Assembly: GCA_964423475.1 (NCBI GenBank)
Contig: CAYRFD010000030.1
Span: 1 to 12,203 of the forward strand
DNA: 12,203 nucleotides
Source of the DNA: JAUPVN01 sp964423475
Lineage (GTDB): Bacteria > Patescibacteriota > Saccharimonadia > Saccharimonadales > CAIOMD01
Reading direction: 5' to 3'
Part shown: one piece after another, positions 6,942 through 12,203 of the stretch
How the letters are laid out: each line of letters starts with the position of its first letter
Numbering within the stretch: the stretch's first letter is position 1
Position numbers and translations under genes: made by a program
Notes under the pieces: generated by a model
Told to the model about the DNA's origin: nothing
Databases searched by the model: none
What the model saw: only the letters and a program-made list of their open reading frames with translations

Positions 6942-8252
6942 ATGAATACGCTTGCAGTAACCTGCGAAGAAGTTTTACGTAATAATGACCGTGGTACTCA
7001 TACCGTTCCGTCTCCTGGATTATATCCGCACCAATGGCTATGGGATAGTTGTTTTAGTGCTATAGGTTGGTCTCATATAGACCCAGAGCGGGCTAAACAA
7101 GAGCTCTTAAGCCTTGTGCATGGCCAATGGCACAACGGCATGATGCCCCATATGATTTTTAGTATGGATAAAAAGTACGCACGAGACAGAAACATGTGGA
7201 TGAGCTGGGTTGCTAGGCAATCACCAACAAATATTGCAACAAGTGGAATTACGCAACCGCCGCTATTAGCAGAAGCTGTACAGCGTGTAGGAGAATCTTT
7301 ACCAACTACTCAAAAAATTGCTTTTTTTAAAAAGATGTTACCCGTTATAGAGGCTTACCATCTTTGGCTTTATAACGAAAGAGACCCGCACAAAGAGGGC
7401 CTAGCATTACTCATTCATCCTTACGAAACTGGCCTAGATAATACTCCGCCCTGGGTAGAACAGCAGCGCGAGCACAGCCGACCAGCCTGGATTGCTCTTA
7501 TAGATAAACTTGGATTAGAAAATGCAATAAATTTTATACGTAGAGACACCAGAAGCGTGCCACCAGAACAACGAATGCTAAATGTAGATGCCCTAATGAC
7601 ATGGGATAGTGTTTTAAGGCTACGCCGTAAACATTACGACATAAATAAAATATTGCACAGATCTTTATTTGCAATAGAAGATGTAGGTTTTAACGCAATT
7701 TTTGTTCGAAACAATACAATTTTACAAGAAATAGCAGATCAGGCTAGGCACAAAATTGACCCAGAACTAGAAGAACGCATAAACCAATCAAAAAATGCCC
7801 TAGAAGAATTATGGTTAGATGATTTTGGAGTATATTTTAGTAGAGATTTTTTAACTAACCAACTAATTACTATACCCACCGTAGCTAGCTTGTTGCCTTT
7901 GTATGCCGGCACAATAGATCAAGCTCGTGCAAAATTATTAGTAAAAATTTTATTTACATCTACCGCTTTTTGGCTAAATTATCCAGTGCCATCTGTACCA
8001 AAAAATAGTAGATTTTTTGATGCAAACCGCTATTGGCAAGGCCCCACCTGGGTAAATACTAATTGGCTACTTATAGATGGCCTAAAAAGAATGGGCTTTC
8101 AAACAGAAGCTCAGGCACTTATAAGCAATACCCTAGATATGATAAGAACAAGCGGAATTTGGGAATATTATAATCCAATTAGCGGCCAAGGCCTGGGTAG
8201 CCCAGATTTTAGCTGGACCGCCGCCCTTACCCTAGACCTATTAGAAAACTAA
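6942..8252 (+). CDS. GH63-type glycoside hydrolase, mannosyl/glucosylglycerate hydrolase-like
   Basis: Predicted inverting alpha-glycosidase with an (alpha/alpha)6-barrel, related to bacterial mannosylglycerate and glucosylglycerate hydrolases, which split these compatible solutes into sugar and glycerate. It has no signal peptide or membrane segment, so it should act in the cytosol. The 436 residues cover a single catalytic domain of the size of the Thermus enzyme. Landmarks: PSPGLYPHQWLWDSCFSAIG (23-42), the substrate-pocket segment; GQWHNGMMPHMIF (61-73); PYETGLDNTPPW (160-171), which supplies the likely general acid D166, as in trehalase and GH63 signatures; RYWQGPTWVNTNWL (363-376); and GIWEYYNPISGQGLG (405-419), which supplies the likely general base E408. 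No mannosylglycerate synthase is nearby, so the exact substrate is open; another alpha-glucoside or alpha-mannoside is possible. The TAA stop overlaps the rmuC stop on the other strand. Confidence 0.85.
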   Translation: MNTLAVTCEEVLRNNDRGTHTVPSPGLYPHQWLWDSCFSAIGWSHIDPERAKQELLSLVHGQWHNGMMPHMIFSMDKKYARDRNMWMSWVARQSPTNIATSGITQPPLLAEAVQRVGESLPTTQKIAFFKKMLPVIEAYHLWLYNERDPHKEGLALLIHPYETGLDNTPPWVEQQREHSRPAWIALIDKLGLENAINFIRRDTRSVPPEQRMLNVDALMTWDSVLRLRRKHYDINKILHRSLFAIEDVGFNAIFVRNNTILQEIADQARHKIDPELEERINQSKNALEELWLDDFGVYFSRDFLTNQLITIPTVASLLPLYAGTIDQARAKLLVKILFTSTAFWLNYPVPSVPKNSRFFDANRYWQGPTWVNTNWLLIDGLKRMGFQTEAQALISNTLDMIRTSGIWEYYNPISGQGLGSPDFSWTAALTLDLLEN

Positions 8253-9162
8253 TCGTCGCTAGTTGGTTTATCTATTAGCAGTGGTTCTACCGAAGGGTTG
8301 TTGCCGGCTATCTTTACTACGTCTTTATCCATTTTTTTAAGCTCTTTATGAGCAGTGTTAAAATGGCCAACTGTAGTGCCTAGGCTATTACCTAATTTTT
8401 GCATAAAAGTTTCGTGCACGGCAATGTGCTTGCCAAGCTCACCTACACGTTTTTGGATATCTTTAGCTTGTTCTTCTATTTGTAAACTACGCAAGCCATG
8501 CAAAACTGTTTGCAAGTATGCTAGCAAGGTTGTAGGGCTAACAATAATAACTTTTTTATCTATAAAGGCATAATCTAGCAAATCTCTTGCAGAAGTATTG
8601 GTAGCACCAACCTGGTTAACTAACAAATCATAATAAATTGCCTCGCTTGGAATAAACATAAAGGCGTAATCTAATGTATTTTCATTAGGGCGAATATACT
8701 TGGCGGTTTCGTCTATGCGCTTTTTTAAATCTGCTTTAAATACTTTTGCTATTGCCTCTCTTTTGGTTTTATCTTTTTCTTCTACCAACCTATTATAGTT
8801 TTCTAAGCTAAACTTACTATCTATTGGTAATATACGGCCTTTATCTANNNNNNNNNNNNNNNNNNNNNNNNNNNNNNNNNNNNNNNNNNNNNNNNNNNNN
8901 NNNNNNNNNNNNNNNNNNNNNNNNNNNNNNNNNNNNNNNNNNNNNNNTGTTGCATGGTATCACGCATCATTTTATTACTATTGTCTAATCTATCATTTAC
9001 AGTTAAGTTTAAACTTTGCTTTAGCTCATCTAGCTGTTGCAAAACTTGCAAAGAAGCATCTGATTGATTATTTTTAGTACTTTTTTTAACAAAGGCTAAA
9101 TAAACAACTAAAATTAAAAGTAAAATAATAATAAATATAGATATTGCTAAAAATATTGCCAT
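8249..9162 (-). CDS. rmuC: DNA recombination protein RmuC, interrupted by an assembly gap
   Basis: RmuC limits inversions at short repeats in E. coli and has a predicted restriction-endonuclease-like fold. Two pieces of one gene are visible. The 5' piece (9162-8948) encodes 71 residues: one N-terminal membrane anchor (about 3-25), a basic patch, then a charged helical stretch typical of the family's coiled coil. The 3' piece (8847-8249, about 198 residues) begins DKGRILPIDSKFSLENYNRL, containing the D-x-K of the nuclease-like core, followed by YAFMFIPSEAIYYDLL, VIIVSPTTLLAYLQTV and a helical C-terminus. Between them are 100 N. The pieces differ in frame, but this means nothing because the gap length is a placeholder; compared with other RmuC proteins about 100 residues or more are missing. 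I see no evidence of a real frameshift. ATG 9162 is supported by a -10 box 6 nt upstream. Confidence 0.9.
8848..8947. other. Assembly gap of 100 N inside rmuC
   Basis: A run of exactly 100 N is the conventional filler for a scaffold join of unknown length. It falls between the anchor/coiled-coil part and the nuclease-like part of rmuC. Coordinates to its right are therefore not true distances from those to its left. Confidence 0.98.
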
Positions 9163-9168
9163 AAGTAC

Positions 9169-9197
9169 ATTCTACTTCTTATCTTAAACAAATACAA
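9169..9197 (-). promoter_or_regulatory. rmuC promoter, leaderless
   Basis: TAGAAT (9174-9169, minus strand) with TTGTAT (9197-9192) as a partial -35, 17-bp spacer. The -10 ends 6 nt before the ATG at 9162, predicting transcription from the A of the start codon. The -35 coincides with the T-rich tail of the preceding gene's terminator. No Shine-Dalgarno motif is present. Confidence 0.5.
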
Positions 9198-9223
9198 AAA
9201 GTCGGGATGTTTCACCCGACTTT
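9191..9223 (-). terminator. Rho-independent terminator of the HdeD-like gene
   Basis: The inverted repeat AAAGTCGGG / CCCGACTTT (9198-9206 and 9215-9223) has 9-bp perfect arms and an 8-nt loop. On the minus strand it is followed by a T-rich tail (TTTTTGTATTTG from 9200 downward). It lies about 62 nt past the stop of the HdeD-like gene and just ahead of rmuC, so it should separate the two transcripts. Confidence 0.85.
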
Positions 9224-9225
9224 AT

Positions 9226-9243
9226 TGAAAGATAAATCTTTCA
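9226..9243. repeat. 18-bp inverted repeat
   Basis: TGAAAGAT-AA-ATCTTTCA has perfect 8-bp arms around a 2-bp centre, immediately beside the terminator stem on the HdeD-like side. It could form a second stem in the 3' untranslated region, or be a DNA-binding site upstream of rmuC. Function unknown. Confidence 0.5.
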
Positions 9244-9273
9244 TTTACATAGTAATATTTTTAAAAATGTAAA
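9244..9273. repeat. AT-rich inverted repeat with inner 12-bp palindrome
   Basis: TTTACAT (9244-9250) and ATGTAAA (9267-9273) are inverted; the 12-bp perfect palindrome ATTTTTAAAAAT (9257-9268) overlaps the right arm. It sits between the HdeD-like stop codon and the 18-bp inverted repeat. A stem here would be weak, and AT-rich sequence makes chance matches likely. Confidence 0.25.
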
Positions 9274-9285
9274 GCAAATACTAAT

Positions 9286-9852
9286 TTATTTTTTAGCAGT
9301 AAGGCCAACGGCAATCTGAAAAGCGCCGCTAACTAGTGCAAAAAAGCCAACAACCCAAACCCAAGCAAGTGTTGCTGCTTCTGGGTACCAAGCAATTACC
9401 AAACCAGCTAAAATTGATATTGCTCCAAAGAACAACCCAAACCATCGGCTAGACTTTAAATCTGGTTCGCTAAAAGACAATACTATAGTAAATACACCTC
9501 TTACTATAAAAGTAAGTGCAATAACTAAAATAAGAGTAGCCACTGCAAGGCCACTACCAACATTACCTAACAAAAATACAGAAATACCTAAGCCTAAAAG
9601 ACCAACTATCATTGTTAAGATTCCAGAGAATGTTGATTTTTTTAATTTACGAACACCATTTATGATGTCGCTTACACCGTGAATACCAATATACACTGCA
9701 AAAAGTAAAGCTAATACTCCTACAGTTATGCCTGGCCAAATAATGGCTACAAAACCAAATATTACAGACAGTACGCCGGTAAGTACCATTACCCACCATA
9801 AATTTTTTGTATCTTGGTCAAATTCCAAGATATCCACTTCTTGCTGAGCCAT
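9286..9852 (-). CDS. HdeD family (DUF308) six-helix membrane protein
   Basis: Integral membrane protein of the HdeD/DUF308 family, named for E. coli HdeD, which is linked to acid resistance at high cell density; the molecular function is unknown. The 188 residues match the family. Six hydrophobic segments are visible at about 19-38, 43-65, 75-95, 102-125, 137-156 and 161-185, in the paired-helix repeat pattern. The first pair contains the characteristic Trp-Pro (39-40), echoed by Tyr-Pro at 156-157. Soluble parts are short: a 17-residue acidic N-terminus and a basic loop at 68-73. The ATG is fixed by a canonical AAGGAG 7 nt upstream. The gene is divergent from the AI-2E-like gene across 117 bp and ends at its own terminator, so it is probably monocistronic. 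Confidence 0.88.
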   Translation of the reverse strand: MAQQEVDILEFDQDTKNLWWVMVLTGVLSVIFGFVAIIWPGITVGVLALLFAVYIGIHGVSDIINGVRKLKKSTFSGILTMIVGLLGLGISVFLLGNVGSGLAVATLILVIALTFIVRGVFTIVLSFSEPDLKSSRWFGLFFGAISILAGLVIAWYPEAATLAWVWVVGFFALVSGAFQIAVGLTAKK

Positions 9853-9859
9853 ATCAAAT

Positions 9860-9865
9860 CTCCTT
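9860..9865 (-). promoter_or_regulatory. Strong Shine-Dalgarno of the HdeD-like gene
   Basis: AAGGAG (9865-9860 on the minus strand) lies 7 nt before the ATG. This is the only textbook Shine-Dalgarno sequence in the window. It implies the organism's 16S rRNA keeps a normal anti-Shine-Dalgarno end, which makes its absence before neighbouring genes meaningful. Confidence 0.8.
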
Positions 9866-9889
9866 ATTTAATACTGTTAGAGTACACCC

Positions 9890-9895
9890 GTTATA
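9890..9895 (-). promoter_or_regulatory. Possible -10 of the HdeD-like gene
   Basis: TATAAC (9895-9890, minus strand), with a TTACAA-like -35 only at 19-bp spacing. This would give a 5' leader of about 31 nt, enough to hold the Shine-Dalgarno sequence. Weak call; a TATTAA nearer the gene is an alternative. Confidence 0.3.
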
Positions 9896-9951
9896 CAAAT
9901 AATTCAACTGTTTATTGTAACTTTATAGTGTTTTATCTCTATGCATGACCA

Positions 9952-9960
9952 TGCTATAGT
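9952..9960 (+). promoter_or_regulatory. Promoter of the AI-2E-like gene, extended -10, near-leaderless
   Basis: TGC-TATAGT is an extended -10 (TG 9952-9953, hexamer 9955-9960) with only a weak -35 (TTTATC at 17-bp spacing). The hexamer ends 9 nt before the ATG at 9970, predicting a leader of about 3 nt. An AAGG at 9963-9966 is too close to the ATG to be a good ribosome site and would lie at or before the predicted transcript start. Confidence 0.5.
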
Positions 9961-9969
9961 TAAGGTATT

Positions 9970-11100
9970 ATGATTAGCCGTAAAATTAATGAATTTAAAA
10001 CTCAACAAAATGCTATTGTTATTGCAAGCATATTAAGTTTTATAGGAATACTATATTTTTTACAAGATTATATTGTGCTTATAGCTATTTCTGCCGTAAT
10101 GGCATATCTTTTTCACCCAATGTATATTTGGTTTAAAACAAAACTTAAATTTAAAAGTGGGTTTGCAATACTATCTACACTCCTTGTATTTTTTTTATTA
10201 GTTACTATACCTATTGCAACCCTAATATATATAACAACTCAACAAGCCCTAGAACTAGTTAACACATTATCTAGCGGGGGGATCCAGTCTGCCTCTAATG
10301 CGCTAAAAGATTTTATATCATCGCTAAATGAAACTACTCAAAAGTTACCAATAGTTAAAGAATACGAATTAACGTTAGATAGTATCTTATCTTGGGCACA
10401 AAACTTTGTTCAAACCGTTGCAAGTGCTTCTGTAGGTTTTGCAACAAGCAGTGTGTCTAATGTTGCAAACTTTTTTACAAAATTTATTATTTTTGTTTTT
10501 ACCTTTATATCATTACTTACAAAGGGCCCACAAATTGTTCAAACAATAGAAGACGTTAACCCACTTGGCCCAGAAGTAAATAAATTGTACTTTGGTAGAA
10601 TGTCTGCCATGACAACCGCCATGGTTAAGTTTCAGTTTGTAATTGCTATACTTCAGGGCCTTATTGGCACTGCATCACTAGCAATTATTGGAGTAGACTA
10701 CTTAGCCTTTTGGTTTGCAATATTAACATTTTTGTCAATCATCCCACTAGGCGGAGGAATAGTTTTAATACCTTTTGGCATTATTCTAATTTTAACAGGC
10801 AATATATGGCAAGGTATATTACTGCTAGCAGTACACTTTTTAATAACAGTAAATATAGACAACATTCTAAGGCCTAAATTTGTTCCAAAATCTGCCAGCC
10901 TAGATCCGGCCTTAACACTATTATCTGTATTTGCCGGTATAGGGTTTTTTGGATTCTTTGGAATATTTATTGGGCCAGTTATAATGATTGTACTTACAAC
11001 TACAATTGAACTTTTTGTTCACTACAGAAAAGGCACGCTAGATGACCTTGCCGCCAAAAAAAGACAAAAGTTTTCTATTTTTAATCTAAAAAAATCTTAG
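9970..11100 (+). CDS. AI-2E family (PerM/YdiK-like) membrane transporter
   Basis: Polytopic membrane protein of the autoinducer-2 exporter-like family (formerly UPF0118). Family members have been linked to AI-2 release or to ion/proton antiport, so the substrate is not inferable. The 376 residues match the family. Two N-terminal helices (about 15-30, 34-54) and a third (66-89) precede a soluble stretch of roughly 75 residues (91-165). The C-terminal half then holds several helices (about 168-184, 220-240, 245-278, 281-298, 316-350). The conserved features are the glycine-rich PLGGGIVLIPFG (259-270), the NIDNILRPKFVPKSASLDP block (295-313) and GIFIGPVIM (331-339). A basic tail of about 25 residues ends the protein. 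The gene is divergent from the HdeD-like gene and converges on metK with only 13 bp between stop codons. Confidence 0.92.
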   Translation: MISRKINEFKTQQNAIVIASILSFIGILYFLQDYIVLIAISAVMAYLFHPMYIWFKTKLKFKSGFAILSTLLVFFLLVTIPIATLIYITTQQALELVNTLSSGGIQSASNALKDFISSLNETTQKLPIVKEYELTLDSILSWAQNFVQTVASASVGFATSSVSNVANFFTKFIIFVFTFISLLTKGPQIVQTIEDVNPLGPEVNKLYFGRMSAMTTAMVKFQFVIAILQGLIGTASLAIIGVDYLAFWFAILTFLSIIPLGGGIVLIPFGIILILTGNIWQGILLLAVHFLITVNIDNILRPKFVPKSASLDPALTLLSVFAGIGFFGFFGIFIGPVIMIVLTTTIELFVHYRKGTLDDLAAKKRQKFSIFNLKKS

Positions 11101-11113
11101 CCCGCACTATTAA

Positions 11114-12203
11114 TTAACTAGCTACCTGCTCCCATGGATAGTCTGAGTTTCCAAAATGTCCATAAGTAGCAGTTGTTGCGTATATAGGATTACGCAGCTT
11201 AAAGTGCTCTAAAATGCCGTGTACAGATAAATCTAATAAAGAAGAAGCATAATCTTCTAACTCTTGATCACTAACTTTAGCCGTGCCAAAAGTGTCTATA
11301 CTTCTCATGATTGGTTTTTGAGCACCAATGTAATATGCCAAACAAACCTCGGCCCTATCGGCTTTACCGCTTGCAACTATATTTTTTGCTAAATATCTTG
11401 CCGCATATGCACCAGATCTATCTACTTTACTAGGGTCTTTACCACTAAAAGCTCCACCACCAACTTTTGCTGCACCACCATATGTATCTACTACAATTTT
11501 ACGGCCAGTTAAACCAACATCACTAGCTGGGCCAGGCTGGTGCCAAACTCCAGTGCCGTTAACAATTATTTCTTTTGGTAATGTTAAATTATAGCTTTCT
11601 ACTATTGGCTTTAGTATTTTGCTGGTTATATCTTTAGTAACTGTTTCTAGGGTTACAGATTCGTCATGAGGCACGGCTACTGTAATATGCCTTATACCAA
11701 CTACCTTTTCATCAGCCTCTTCTACAACTACCTGAGATTTTCCGTCTGGGCGCAAATACGGTATAGAACCAGATTGGCGGGCTTCATCTATTGCTTGAAC
11801 TATTTTATGCGCTAAAACAACTTGCAGGGGCATGTACTGTTCTGTTTCATTTGTGGCATAACCATACATCAAACCTTGGTCACCGGCGCCTTCTTTATCT
11901 ACTCCTACAGCAATTTCTGCAGATTGCTCGTGCAACCTATTAATTACTTTTGCATTGTTACTAAAACCCCATTCTGGCACAACGTAACCATTTTTTTTGA
12001 TCACACCCTTAGCTACAGCTTCATAATCAATTTTAGCAATTGTAGTTATCTCACCCGCTAATACAATTGTATCTTTTGCAACCAATGCCTCTGCCGCAAC
12101 GCGGCCTTTTGGATCTTGCTCTAACACGGCATCTACAATGGCATCACTTATTTGATCGGCCAATTTATCTGGGTGACCCGCACATACAGATTCGCTTACT
12201 CTA
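11114..12203 (-). CDS. metK: S-adenosylmethionine synthase, start beyond window edge
   Basis: Makes S-adenosylmethionine from methionine and ATP in the cytosol. 362 residues are visible and the frame is open to the right edge, where it reads RVSESVCAGHPDKLADQISD; this is nearly the mature N-terminus, so only a few codons and the start are missing. Conserved elements: SES-GHPDK near the start with the catalytic His and metal-binding Asp; the GAGDQG methionine/ATP loop (about visible residue 105-110); the P-loop-like GGGAFSGKD (about 248-256), followed by KVDRSGAYAARY; and a C-terminal YGHFG. All catalytic blocks appear intact. A TTG at 12163 could be mistaken for the start but lies inside the GHPDKLADQ motif. 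Stop is TAA. The promoter lies outside the window. Confidence 0.96.
   Translation of the reverse strand, partial: RVSESVCAGHPDKLADQISDAIVDAVLEQDPKGRVAAEALVAKDTIVLAGEITTIAKIDYEAVAKGVIKKNGYVVPEWGFSNNAKVINRLHEQSAEIAVGVDKEGAGDQGLMYGYATNETEQYMPLQVVLAHKIVQAIDEARQSGSIPYLRPDGKSQVVVEEADEKVVGIRHITVAVPHDESVTLETVTKDITSKILKPIVESYNLTLPKEIIVNGTGVWHQPGPASDVGLTGRKIVVDTYGGAAKVGGGAFSGKDPSKVDRSGAYAARYLAKNIVASGKADRAEVCLAYYIGAQKPIMRSIDTFGTAKVSDQELEDYASSLLDLSVHGILEHFKLRNPIYATTATYGHFGNSDYPWEQVAS

Noticed and set aside
8355..8573. Open frame of 72 codons on the plus strand
   Set aside because: Antisense shadow of the C-terminal part of rmuC.
8786..8788. TTG start for a separate 179-residue gene
   Set aside because: The frame continues upstream to the N run and reads the conserved RmuC motif LPIDSKF, so this is mid-gene.
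11822..12061. Open frame of 79 codons on the plus strand
   Set aside because: Antisense shadow of metK.
12161..12163. TTG start for metK
   Set aside because: The frame continues to the window edge and encodes the conserved SESV-GHPDK block, so the real start is outside the window.
1..12203. Mobile element, CRISPR array, toxin-antitoxin or defence cluster
   Set aside because: No transposase, integrase, spaced direct repeats, small paired genes or nuclease/helicase defence genes are visible. The intergenic spaces are 126 bp or less and contain no tRNA-like cloverleaf that I could find.

Overview
The window looks like ordinary chromosome from an AT-rich bacterium with a compact genome, most likely a Patescibacteria/CPR member. 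Candidatus Saccharibacteria is my best guess from gene content and protein style; this is an inference, not a database match. TGA ends pheS and all reading frames close normally, so the standard bacterial code applies and the recoded Gracilibacteria/Absconditabacteria are excluded. I see no tRNA, rRNA, CRISPR array, insertion sequence or phage gene.

Layout, left to right. An RND-family membrane transporter (minus strand) runs off the left edge. Upstream of it on the same strand lies the pheS-pheT operon, encoding both subunits of phenylalanyl-tRNA synthetase and joined by an ATGA overlap. Divergent from pheS across 73 bp are yajQ and a mannosylglycerate-hydrolase-like glycosidase (plus strand). 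The glycosidase collides tail to tail with rmuC (minus), their stop codons overlapping by 4 bp. rmuC is interrupted by a run of exactly 100 N (8848-8947), a scaffold gap. Next come an HdeD/DUF308 membrane protein (minus) with a clear rho-independent terminator, a divergently transcribed AI-2E/PerM-family membrane protein (plus), and metK (minus), which runs off the right edge lacking only its first few codons.

The genes do not form one pathway. They are a mix of core functions (Phe-tRNA charging, S-adenosylmethionine synthesis, a YajQ nucleotide-binding protein, an RmuC putative nuclease) and membrane or solute functions (RND, HdeD-like, AI-2E-like, GH63-like hydrolase).

The most interesting signal is in initiation. 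Five genes that begin transcripts (rmuC, pheS, yajQ, the glycosidase, the AI-2E-like gene) have a good -10 hexamer ending only 6-9 nt before the ATG and no properly placed Shine-Dalgarno sequence, so their mRNAs should be leaderless or nearly so. The operon-internal gene pheT and the HdeD-like gene carry Shine-Dalgarno motifs, and the RND gene has a weaker, closely spaced one. I found no convincing undescribed multi-gene system.
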